From the NCBI GenBank assembly GCA_902764915.1, contig CACWXY010000044.1, positions 1-33,602 on the forward strand: DNA of 33,602 bases. The letters run 5' to 3'. How positions within the stretch are numbered: position 1 is the stretch's first letter; every line of letters begins with the position of its first letter. Under the pieces are notes generated by a model, which searched no databases, was not told the DNA's origin, and was given only the letters and a program-made list of their open reading frames with translations. The position numbers and the translations under genes were made by a program. Positions 15,667-23,110 of the stretch are shown here, piece by piece. This stretch comes from an uncultured Eubacteriales bacterium (lineage in GTDB: Bacteria > Bacillota > Clostridia > Christensenellales > Aristaeellaceae).

Positions 15667-16873
15667 ATCGAAACATATCATTGAAGCACTCCGCTCTGGT
15701 GTACCGTCCCGCGCAGTGGGAGCTACTTTCTCGGAAGCTCGTCCGGGGATCATGCGTCGCATTCACGAAAAGATGGAGCAGGTGACAGAGCATGGAGAGT
15801 CTGTAGGATTCCTGTATAAGGGCGACTATGGACAGGGAAAGACACATATGCTGAATACCATTTTCAGTTTGGCAACAGACGCGAAGATGGTGGTATCGTA
15901 TGTCTCTCTGGGCAAGGAAACGCCCCTGGATAAGCTTTATCTCCTCTATCACAAGGTGATCACCAATACCTATCTTCCTGGTGCAATGCAGCCTGGATTC
16001 CAGGAAATCATGGATAAGCTGACGGAGAGCAGTCCTCTGTCGCTGGAAATGCTGGCTTATTCCGCAAGAGAACTGGAGACAGACAGACTCTATTATCTTC
16101 TTCGGGCCTACCTGGGGAGCCAGGATGAAGATGAGAAGCAAATGTTCCGCGCAGATCTGGAAGGGGATTTTGTAGCGGATGCGCTGATAAAAAAGAGCTA
16201 TCGCCGTGTGACGGGGAATATCGCCAAATTCAGGGATAAGTTTTCCAAACGGCGGCATGCCATGGATTATTTCTGCTTTATGAGTCATCTATTCCATCAG
16301 GCAGGCTATGATGGATGGGTGATTCTGTTTGACGAGGTTGAACTGATTGGCCGTATGGGGAAGAAGGCCAGAGCCAGGAGCTACGTGGAAATGCAGAAGT
16401 TTTTCAATCCGCTGCCTGGTCTGGAACGGGTTTTCTCTGTCTTTGCGCTCAGCGCTTCGTATGAAAGTGATGTGATTGTAAAGAAAAAGGAAGAGGCGAA
16501 TATTGCTTCCATCTTTGCTGAGGATCCGGAATCGCTGCAGGCTGCCGAAAACTGCATACAGACTATGATGCGATCTACAGAACTGGCTCCGCTTACTGAA
16601 GATGAGATTGCTTCTGTACTTACGAGAATCCAGGAATTCCATGGAAAGGCGTATCAATGGAATCCGTCAGTTACTCCGGAAACACTGCTCAAGGAAACCA
16701 AGGGAAGTTCTAACCTGCTGCGTACGAGACTGCGCTGCGCGATTGAGTTTCTGGATCAGCTGTACCTGTATGGTGAAGCAGGACAGACGCGGATTACGGA
16801 ACTGGGCAGGGAAACGTATGATGTAGAAGAAATTCCGCCATTGGATGAACTGGTTGATCCGGACGAGGAGTAA
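15653..16873 (+). CDS. P-loop ATPase, BREX BrxC/BrxD-like (DUF2791-type), second copy
   Basis: A 406-residue ATPase with Walker A GDYGQGKT at residues 57-64, Walker B VILFDEVE at 223-230, a LSASYESD sensor-like segment near 280, and a C-terminal winged-helix-like region (SNLLRTRLRCAIEFLDQLYLYG). The opening IIEALRSGVPSRAVG and the GDYGQGKTH loop are the strongest hints of the BrxD/DUF2791 family. I chose ATG 15653, with AGGAG eight bases ahead, over an in-frame start at 15599 deep inside the previous gene. It overlaps the first ATPase by 14 bases and closes the operon at a terminator. It is related to its neighbour but clearly diverged, so a hetero-oligomer is plausible. Confidence 0.85.
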   Translation: MTDFESKHIIEALRSGVPSRAVGATFSEARPGIMRRIHEKMEQVTEHGESVGFLYKGDYGQGKTHMLNTIFSLATDAKMVVSYVSLGKETPLDKLYLLYHKVITNTYLPGAMQPGFQEIMDKLTESSPLSLEMLAYSARELETDRLYYLLRAYLGSQDEDEKQMFRADLEGDFVADALIKKSYRRVTGNIAKFRDKFSKRRHAMDYFCFMSHLFHQAGYDGWVILFDEVELIGRMGKKARARSYVEMQKFFNPLPGLERVFSVFALSASYESDVIVKKKEEANIASIFAEDPESLQAAENCIQTMMRSTELAPLTEDEIASVLTRIQEFHGKAYQWNPSVTPETLLKETKGSSNLLRTRLRCAIEFLDQLYLYGEAGQTRITELGRETYDVEEIPPLDELVDPDEE

Positions 16874-16882
16874 ATAGCAAGG

Positions 16883-16906
16883 CCGGGGGTATGTCCTCCG
16901 GTTTTT
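16883..16906 (+). terminator. Terminator of the ATPase operon
   Basis: CCGGGGG (16883-16889) pairs with CCTCCGG (16895-16901) with one G-T pair, loop TATGT, then TTTTT. Confidence 0.75.
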
Positions 16907-16997
16907 GATTTTCTGTCTGCCATGGGCATTGCTGGACAGTAAAAGAATGCAGAATGTGCAGCAATGAGAGGCTTCCAATGTCTGCTATCCATCGCTA

Positions 16998-17303
16998 ATG
17001 GCAGCGGCAGCCAAGGATCCGGGACGGAAACAGAGATATGCTGCGGCAGAAGAGAAGACACAGGACAGTTTCGGTGCATCAGATCATATTGGGAGGCACT
17101 TGTGTACAAGTGCGGATCCGCCAGTGAACAATGAGGGAGGGAGTGGCACAGCAGAATCAGCCTCTTCGGAAAAGATACTGACAGAAGCCATGAATAGAAC
17201 TTTCACCTGTAGAATGGCAGAAGTGCTGGAGCAGAATGGAGACCGATTGCCCTCCTTCCGATACGATGATGATCATGGACAGTCTTCTGGTGATATTCTA
17301 TAA
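16998..17303 (+). CDS. Doubtful 101-residue ORF in a 425-base gap
   Basis: Between the ATPase terminator and the next promoter only one frame looks even partly protein-like (many A, E and D; for example AAAEEKTQDSFGASDH and MAEVLEQNGDRLPSFRYDDD). There is no ribosome binding site ahead of ATG 16998, and the last codons overlap the -10 box of the next promoter. No domain, signal peptide or membrane segment is seen. It may be a remnant or chance; otherwise I see nothing in 16907-17275. Confidence 0.22.
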   Translation: MAAAAKDPGRKQRYAAAEEKTQDSFGASDHIGRHLCTSADPPVNNEGGSGTAESASSEKILTEAMNRTFTCRMAEVLEQNGDRLPSFRYDDDHGQSSGDIL

Positions 17304-17304
17304 T
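17276..17304 (+). promoter_or_regulatory. Promoter of the GNAT-Nudix/hydrolase/RCC1 operon
   Basis: -35 TGGACA (17276-17281), 17-base spacer, perfect -10 TATAAT (17299-17304). ATG 17333 follows with AAGGAG eight bases ahead. Confidence 0.75.
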
Positions 17305-17332
17305 CACTCTGTTTGCGGAAGGAGTCGATAGA

Positions 17333-18337
17333 ATGCGGCTGGAGGAAGGAAAACTGTGTATCAGACATGCAGAGGCGGCGGATGCTCCTTTGCTCACAGC
17401 CTGGTGGAATGACGGCACCGTCATGGCTCATGCTGGTTTTCCGAAGGGGCTTGGAACGACCGTGGAAACCGTAGCAGCGTTGATTATGACGGACAGGGAT
17501 GATACGGGAAGACATCTGATCATTCAGTATGATGAAAAGCCGGTCGGTGAAATGAGCTATCGAAAATGTACAGACAGGACAGCAGAGATCGGAATCAAGA
17601 TCTGCGATGTCTGTTATCAGAATCAGGGCATCGGGAGAAAGGCATTGCGCCTTCTGATACGCACGCTTTTTTCCATGGGCTATTCACGGATTGTGCTGGA
17701 TACGAGCCCTTCCAATACCCGTGCCCGGCATGTCTATGAACTCCTGGGTTTTCGAAACATCGGCGTGCGCAGAGATTGCTGGCGTGATCAGAATGGTCAG
17801 ATGCAGTCAGCAGTCGACTATGCATTGATTCCGGAAGACTTCCGGGACGAGAAACCTCTGACAGAAGAGCAGACACATTATTCAAAGACGGGAAACCGGG
17901 AACTGGAATGCATCATACATCCCTTTGGCACATTGCATCCTGTGCGTTTTGTAGTGGTATGCACCTTTGTGGGGGAGGATATGCTTCTCAGTTTCCATAA
18001 AACACATAGAGCCTGGGAGACACAGGGCGGTCATATTGAGAAAGGGGAAACACCCGAAGAAGCAGCCCGACGGGAACTGTATGAAGAGAGTGGTGTCGAT
18101 GAGGCGACGATTCTTCCTGTATGCGATTACTTTGCATATGATCATGCAGGATCCGCCAACGGACGTGTCTATGCAGCGATTTTCTCACATGGAGAAACAC
18201 TGCCGGACAATGAAATGAGCATGGTAAGGCGTTTTGCACAATTGCCGGATCTTCTGACATACCCGCTGGTGACTCCGGTACTCATGGAAGCGGCGCGGGC
18301 CTGTGTGCGTCAATGGAAGGAGCGGGAAGAAAAATGA
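17333..18337 (+). CDS. GNAT acetyltransferase-Nudix hydrolase fusion
   Basis: A 334-residue two-domain cytoplasmic protein. Residues 1-165 are a GNAT N-acetyltransferase: the acetyl-CoA pyrophosphate loop QNQGIGRKA is at 96-104, with the usual NTRARHVYELLGF helix and strand after it. Residues about 185-325 are a Nudix hydrolase with a perfect Nudix box GX5EX7REUXEEXGU at 232-254 (GGHIEKGE...RELYEESG), which binds Mg2+ and cleaves a nucleoside diphosphate linked to another group. Substrates of both halves are unknown. The fusion suggests modification and clean-up steps on one metabolite. The stop TGA (18335-18337) overlaps the next ATG (18334) as ATGA, so translation of the hydrolase is coupled. 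First gene of the operon. Confidence 0.92.
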   Translation: MRLEEGKLCIRHAEAADAPLLTAWWNDGTVMAHAGFPKGLGTTVETVAALIMTDRDDTGRHLIIQYDEKPVGEMSYRKCTDRTAEIGIKICDVCYQNQGIGRKALRLLIRTLFSMGYSRIVLDTSPSNTRARHVYELLGFRNIGVRRDCWRDQNGQMQSAVDYALIPEDFRDEKPLTEEQTHYSKTGNRELECIIHPFGTLHPVRFVVVCTFVGEDMLLSFHKTHRAWETQGGHIEKGETPEEAARRELYEESGVDEATILPVCDYFAYDHAGSANGRVYAAIFSHGETLPDNEMSMVRRFAQLPDLLTYPLVTPVLMEAARACVRQWKEREEK

Positions 18338-19659
18338 GGACTCGCAGGGATGCGGTCATGGAATTTACAAAGGCCATGGAACCTTTTTCCATGCATGGAT
18401 GGATTCTGGAAAAGAATGGACAGGTGCTGTCGGAAGGCGTATGGAAACCGTTCTCGCTGGATCGAATGCATCGGATGTATTCGGTAAGCAAATCTGTGAC
18501 AAGCCTGGCTGTCGGTATCCTGGCACAGGAACAGAAACTGGCGCTTTCAGACCCCATTGTACGTTATTTCCCGGAGATGCTGTCAGAAAAAACACCGGAC
18601 CTGCTCAAACAGGTAACCATTCAGCAGATGCTGGAGATGGCGACATGCTATGCAGGCGCGCAGTATCGGGTTACGGATACAGATTGGACACGTCCGTTTT
18701 TTGAAGGAAACCCGACGCATGAACCGGGGACGCTATTTTCCTATGATACATCTGCCTCACAGGTGCTTTGTGCGTTGGTGGAAAAGCTGGCCGGTGAGGA
18801 TATCCTCTGCTTTATGGAAAAGCGGCTCTTCCGCCTGATTGGGATGACCGGTGAAAAAAAGTGGCTGAAAGATCCATCCGGTACGTCTCAAGGAGGCACG
18901 GGACTGCTTATGTCTCTGCGGGATCTGTCCCGACTTGCACAGTACATGATGACCGATGGACAGTATATTATACCGGAAGCCTATCTGAAGGCAGCGGTAG
19001 AAAAGCATATTGATACCTTGGAAAGGCCTTATCCGGAGGAAAAGTATGGATATGGATGGCAGTTCTGGCGCACGAGATGTGGATTTTCCATGTATGGTCT
19101 GGGCGGTCAGATGGCTATCTGTATCCCTGATAAAAAGATGTCTTTGTGTACTGTGGCGGACCTGACCATGAACGGGACAGGCGTTCAGCCTATCTATGAT
19201 GCGTTCTTTGCGTACCTTTCAGATTTTGACACGTTACCGGAAGGAGATGGGACGGAGAAATCGATGCGTCTGTCTCTGAAGGGCGTGGATGGAACAACTC
19301 GCTCGGAAGTCACAGAAATTGTGCTTTCCTCTGGTGCTCTGCCTTTTGACCGAGTGCGGATCTGTGAGGACAGTGTGGCACTGATGGTGGAGGGCAGAGA
19401 GTGGACAGTGCCTTATAGTCCGCATACCTATGCGGAAGGCATATTTCCTGTGTGCAGAGATGCCTGTATTTCCAGCGGAGGATGGGTGAGTGAAAATCGG
19501 TTTGTTCTTCTGTGTGAACTATGGGGCGACTGGACATGCAGTGTCCAGCTTCAGGTGGTCACGGTAGGGGCCAGAGCTTCCGTACGCCTGCAGTCATCGC
19601 TGTACGAATGCATGCAAGGGTGGGAAGGCACAGCGTCAGGAAAGGTCGTGGTTCTATGA
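18334..19659 (+). CDS. Serine hydrolase, class C beta-lactamase/DD-peptidase family
   Basis: A 441-residue protein with the penicillin-binding/class C fold in its first 300 residues. The SxxK motif is S50-V-S-K53 in MYSVSKSVTSLAVG, the second motif is Y137-D-T (FSYDTSASQ), and a GLGGQ loop near residue 257 stands where the KTG triad usually is. No signal peptide is visible, so it is probably cytoplasmic and more likely an esterase or peptidase than a resistance enzyme. The last 140 residues form an extra beta-rich domain that I cannot name. The start overlaps the previous stop, and its own stop overlaps the RCC1 start (ATGA at 19656-19659), so three genes are chained. Confidence 0.9.
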   Translation: MRTRRDAVMEFTKAMEPFSMHGWILEKNGQVLSEGVWKPFSLDRMHRMYSVSKSVTSLAVGILAQEQKLALSDPIVRYFPEMLSEKTPDLLKQVTIQQMLEMATCYAGAQYRVTDTDWTRPFFEGNPTHEPGTLFSYDTSASQVLCALVEKLAGEDILCFMEKRLFRLIGMTGEKKWLKDPSGTSQGGTGLLMSLRDLSRLAQYMMTDGQYIIPEAYLKAAVEKHIDTLERPYPEEKYGYGWQFWRTRCGFSMYGLGGQMAICIPDKKMSLCTVADLTMNGTGVQPIYDAFFAYLSDFDTLPEGDGTEKSMRLSLKGVDGTTRSEVTEIVLSSGALPFDRVRICEDSVALMVEGREWTVPYSPHTYAEGIFPVCRDACISSGGWVSENRFVLLCELWGDWTCSVQLQVVTVGARASVRLQSSLYECMQGWEGTASGKVVVL

Positions 19660-20834
19660 GACGCATCAGTATATGGATGCTGCTATGCCTGATTCTGCTC
19701 TGGCATGGGATGGCGGGGGCAGAAGGACGAATGCTGCTGGGCCCAGGAAGCACCTGCATGATTGCCGTGGCGGAAGATGGGTCTATCTGGGGCTGGGGGG
19801 AGAACGGGAACGGCCAGCTGGGGCTTGGCAGCAAGAAAAGCCCGCTTCAGCCTGTCCGAACCGCAGAAAACCTGGATGGACAGCATGTTGTCAAGGTACG
19901 GGGCGGAAAGGCGCATATGCTGTTCCTTCTGGATGATGGCACCATGTATGCCTGCGGGCATAACCAGGAAGGTCAGCTCGGACTGGGTGAAACGGGAAAG
20001 GATGTCACGATACCTGCACAGATTTCAGGGCTTTCTCACATTGTTGATTTTGCGGTTGGCCATCAGCACAGTCTTGCTCTGGATGCAGAAGGCTATGTAT
20101 GGGCGTGGGGGCATAACGACTGTGGACAGGTTGGTGACGGAACAAGGAAAAACCAGCCGGAACCGTTCCGCCTTCCGCTGGAAGATATTGAGGAGATTGC
20201 CTGTGGGCGGAAGTTTTCTCTTGCCAGGGCCAAGGATGGAACGATATACGGATGGGGAGATAATGCATACGGACAACTGGGTGATATCAATCGTCTGAAA
20301 TCCGTGTATGCACCGGAGATACTGCCGATGTCCGGACGATTTCATTCTCTGACATGTGGAAATGCCAGCTGCTTTGCACTGGATGCAGAAGGAAAGGTCT
20401 GGGCATGGGGACGGAATGACTACTGGCAGCTCGGGGACAGCAGTGCCAGCGAAAAGACCACAGAGCCTGTGATGGTACAGTTTCCGGAATCGTTTTCCGT
20501 CAAGACCATGGATGGGTTCAATATTCATACGGCACTCCTGACGCAGGAGGGGGCAGTGTGGCAGTGGGGCGCCTGTGGACATGGACAGTATGGACTGGGA
20601 AAAAGACCCTGGCGTACATTGCCCATCGAAGCATGTCCTGCCCAGGGTGTTATCAGCGTAGCCGTCAACACCTACACTTCCTATATTCTCACGGCGTACG
20701 GAGAAGTGTATGCCAGTGGCGGAAACTGGTACGGACAGGCGGGGACGGAAGACCGTATCAGTCATTACGTCATGGAATGGACGGATACAGGGCTCAATCT
20801 CATGGCATCGGTATGGGAAAACCCGCAATCATGA
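19656..20834 (+). CDS. Secreted RCC1-repeat beta-propeller protein
   Basis: A 392-residue protein with a signal peptide (MRRISIWMLLCLILLW, cleavage likely after AGA near residue 23). Seven RCC1-type repeats follow, each with a WGxNxxGQLG-like core: WGENGNGQLG, CGHNQEGQLG, WGHNDCGQVG, WGDNAYGQLG, WGRNDYWQLG, WGACGHGQYG and SGGNWYGQAG. Seven repeats suit one closed seven-bladed propeller. Bacterial RCC1 proteins are mostly exported and of unknown role; binding to a surface partner is likely, enzymatic action is not suggested. ATG 19656 is the coupled start, with AGGAAAGG about 9-16 bases ahead. The upstream open frame to 19521 lies inside the hydrolase gene. No wall-sorting motif is seen at the C-terminus. 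Confidence 0.9.
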   Translation: MRRISIWMLLCLILLWHGMAGAEGRMLLGPGSTCMIAVAEDGSIWGWGENGNGQLGLGSKKSPLQPVRTAENLDGQHVVKVRGGKAHMLFLLDDGTMYACGHNQEGQLGLGETGKDVTIPAQISGLSHIVDFAVGHQHSLALDAEGYVWAWGHNDCGQVGDGTRKNQPEPFRLPLEDIEEIACGRKFSLARAKDGTIYGWGDNAYGQLGDINRLKSVYAPEILPMSGRFHSLTCGNASCFALDAEGKVWAWGRNDYWQLGDSSASEKTTEPVMVQFPESFSVKTMDGFNIHTALLTQEGAVWQWGACGHGQYGLGKRPWRTLPIEACPAQGVISVAVNTYTSYILTAYGEVYASGGNWYGQAGTEDRISHYVMEWTDTGLNLMASVWENPQS

Positions 20835-20950
20835 AAAATACATATTCAGGAGCGGCTCAGAAACTGCCAGACCGGAAACGAAGAAGAGCGCTCCTGCTGT
20901 CATTTGTTGGTGATGGAAAAAGCGTCACAGAATATGCTGCGAAGGCATAG
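20831..20950 (+). CDS. Small 39-residue ORF coupled to the RCC1 gene
   Basis: The stop of the RCC1 gene overlaps ATG 20831 as ATGA, the same coupling used twice upstream. It encodes a basic 39-residue peptide (KLPDRKRRRALLLSF in the middle). No domain is recognised. The coupling is suggestive but the peptide could be chance or the start of a broken gene: a second frame, 20934-21074 (46 residues), follows at once. The rest of 20951-21215 holds no convincing gene. Confidence 0.3.
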   Translation: MKNTYSGAAQKLPDRKRRRALLLSFVGDGKSVTEYAAKA

Positions 20951-21215
20951 AATGCGCTTGTTGATGGCACTCCCTTTTGAGGAAAGATGGCACCATCAAT
21001 GGCGGGCTCTTGTCATGACGCGGCTGCTGCCAGGAAAGATCAGTTCAGGGTACCGCTGCGGAGAAGCAGGATAGTGAAGCAGTGTACATGTGACCGCTTT
21101 CATCAATCGAGCGAAAGTACTGGCAGACAGTGTATATGGCGAATCCCTGGCAGGAAACAGAAGCGAAGAAATCGTGAATACGGGAATGCAGAGTTTCCCG
21201 GGAAGGAACGGATGG
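20951..21215 (+). other. Intergenic stretch, no clear gene; possible remnant
   Basis: Contains a short frame (20934-21074, rich in R, L and M) and a 7-bp inverted repeat TTGATGG/CCATCAA beginning near 20964. No promoter of good quality was found, so the Ig-like gene may be read from the upstream operon promoter. Confidence 0.3.
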
Positions 21216-22739
21216 ATGCAGAAGAAGCATTTTGGCTTGTGGGTGACTATCCTCTGGGTGCTATTCTTTGGGTATGGCAGAGGGGAGGACGTATGGACAG
21301 GAGAGTGGCATGCGCAGAAAATGGTCCTTTCTGTCTCTGGGACAACACTGGCCGTGTCTCCTGCCATTTTGGGAATTGAAACGGAAACCCTGAGCATGAT
21401 GGGTGATGGGACGTATCATGTCTGTCGTGCTTATCTGACAGAGGGCCTGGAAGCTGCGCAGATCCTGGAAGCAGGTTTCTGGCATGTTTCGGAGATCGGT
21501 GATGTCATTCTGGAGGATCAGAATGGAGAGATATCGAGTCTGTATCTGGACACGGCAGGGTATCTGGAGCCTGCATATCCGGGAAGCCTGGTTCGCATGT
21601 TTTCCTCAGGTGATCGTACAGTGTATACACGGGAAGCGGCAGCGGTAGGAGAAACCATATCGCTGACCATGGCATTTCGAGAGGAATTTGCGGGAAAGTA
21701 TCATGCAACAGGTTATCTCCGGGGACATACATATATTCCACTGTCTCAGGCACGTATGATGGCAGAGCTTACGGTGACTGCATCGAGCGCTGAACTGAAG
21801 ACGTGCCTCACAGATGCTGATCAGACAAGAGAAAGCCGACTTTCACGGATATCGACAGGTCAGGATGGATGGCATTTTCAGGATGGGAGCCAGATTCTGG
21901 CGCTTGCGGGAGGAAAAACACTGTATCTGTTTCCTTCCGGAGAGGAAGGCCTTTTTCTGGAACGCCAGGCGGACACACTGTCCATCCCTGATGTACTTTG
22001 TCAGGCAGGGAAAAGCACACAGGTCATCGCACTGGATGAAAACGGTGCGGCAGTTCAGGGTGTCTGGGAAGTATCTGATAGTGATGTGACGATTTCCGAA
22101 GAGGGCGTCATATCCGTTGCGGAGGATTTGAAAGAGGGACGCACGGTACTTGTGACAGTGAGAACAAGTGATGGACGCCTTGGATGCGGTCATGTCAGGA
22201 TATGTCCCAAGGTCAGGCGTCTGGCGATTTCTCCCGAAGAAGTCGTGGCATACCTGGGACAGACGGAGACTGTGACGTTGACTGCGCAGACACAGCCGGC
22301 CGATGCCTATCTTGATGAAAACAGCTGGAAGATCGGGGAACAGACGATGTTCGATGTGCTGGAATCTGAAGCGGATACGCTGATACTTCGACCTTGCAAG
22401 GCCGGGAAAACGGAGATCCTACTGAGCTGTGATGGAAAACAGGCAAAAGCCAGTATAACCGTGCTGCTTCCGGTTGAAAGTGTCAGCATTTCCGGGTCGG
22501 ATACGGTAAGGGCAGGAAGTGCAGCAACATACAGGGCCAATGTTCTTCCAAAGAATGCCGGAAACCAAAAGGTTCAGTGGTCAGTGAATGTCTCCTCTGA
22601 TATTGCGAGCATTTCCTCCTCTGGATATCTCACCGTAAAAAAAGGCGTATCGGGCGGTACACTCATTGAGGTCACATGCACAGCAATCGGGACAGAAAAA
22701 CAGGTATCTGCTGTCAAGAAAGTGACAGTCAAACGCTAA
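21216..22739 (+). CDS. Secreted protein with Ig-like (BIG2-type) repeats
   Basis: A 507-residue protein. A signal peptide starts at ATG 21216 (MQKKHFGLWVTILWVLFFG), with GGAAGGAA ahead; the frame is open back to 21090 but those 42 residues precede the signal sequence and are unlikely to be made. Residues about 25-280 form an unrecognised region. Three Ig-like blocks follow: QAGKSTQVIALDENG to the VRICPK strand, LAISPEEVVAYLGQTETVTL to KASITVLLP, and VSISGSDTVRAGSAATYRAN to the final KKVTVK, with VQWSVN typical of BIG2. No sortase or SLH anchor is seen. It ends at a clean terminator and is the last gene of this presumed surface operon. Confidence 0.85.
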   Translation: MQKKHFGLWVTILWVLFFGYGRGEDVWTGEWHAQKMVLSVSGTTLAVSPAILGIETETLSMMGDGTYHVCRAYLTEGLEAAQILEAGFWHVSEIGDVILEDQNGEISSLYLDTAGYLEPAYPGSLVRMFSSGDRTVYTREAAAVGETISLTMAFREEFAGKYHATGYLRGHTYIPLSQARMMAELTVTASSAELKTCLTDADQTRESRLSRISTGQDGWHFQDGSQILALAGGKTLYLFPSGEEGLFLERQADTLSIPDVLCQAGKSTQVIALDENGAAVQGVWEVSDSDVTISEEGVISVAEDLKEGRTVLVTVRTSDGRLGCGHVRICPKVRRLAISPEEVVAYLGQTETVTLTAQTQPADAYLDENSWKIGEQTMFDVLESEADTLILRPCKAGKTEILLSCDGKQAKASITVLLPVESVSISGSDTVRAGSAATYRANVLPKNAGNQKVQWSVNVSSDIASISSSGYLTVKKGVSGGTLIEVTCTAIGTEKQVSAVKKVTVKR

Positions 22740-22745
22740 TCAGAC

Positions 22746-22774
22746 ACGGAGTCTTCAAAGGAAGACTCCGTTTT
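22746..22774 (+). terminator. Terminator after the Ig-like protein gene
   Basis: Perfect stem ACGGAGTCTTC (22746-22756) / GAAGACTCCGT (22761-22771) with loop AAAG, then TTT. The 250 bases to the next (minus-strand) terminator hold no convincing gene. Confidence 0.88.
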
Positions 22775-23025
22775 ATGAATGCTTCACACAGATGGCAAGC
22801 GATGCACTGTGTATCCGGGGCATATTTCCTCCAGCTGTGTGACAAGGTGTGGCATTCTATCATCGAATTGTGCTGTATGGACGAGACGGGTGAGAGATTT
22901 CCGGTCGACAGAGGGTACATGGATTCTCTTCGGTTTCCGATGACAGGTGTACAGTGTGGGAATATATCGAATGGGTCGCTTGTGCACTGGATGAAAACGT
23001 GTCCTGTGCTTTATCCGGTATGGAT

Positions 23026-23063
23026 GAAAAAGAAAAGGAAAGCCACCGTGACAGTGGCTTTCC
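23026..23063 (-). terminator. Terminator of the coiled-coil gene
   Basis: 10-bp stem GGAAAGCCAC (23037-23046) / GTGGCTTTCC (23054-23063) with seven-base loop. On the minus strand it is followed by TTTTCTTTTT. Confidence 0.85.
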
Positions 23064-23110
23064 ATGGGTTGCCGATGGGGATGATGCATACTGCCTCATG
23101 CAGCCTATGC

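Noticed and set aside
17100..17170. GGGAGGGAGTGGCAC resembling a T-box core upstream of the GNAT-Nudix gene
   Set aside because: It lacks the GGTACCGCG part of the T-box, has no terminator pairing, and lies ahead of a good standard promoter.
18334..19659. Serine hydrolase as an antibiotic beta-lactamase
   Set aside because: No signal peptide and no standard KTG motif; the operon setting gives no sign of resistance.
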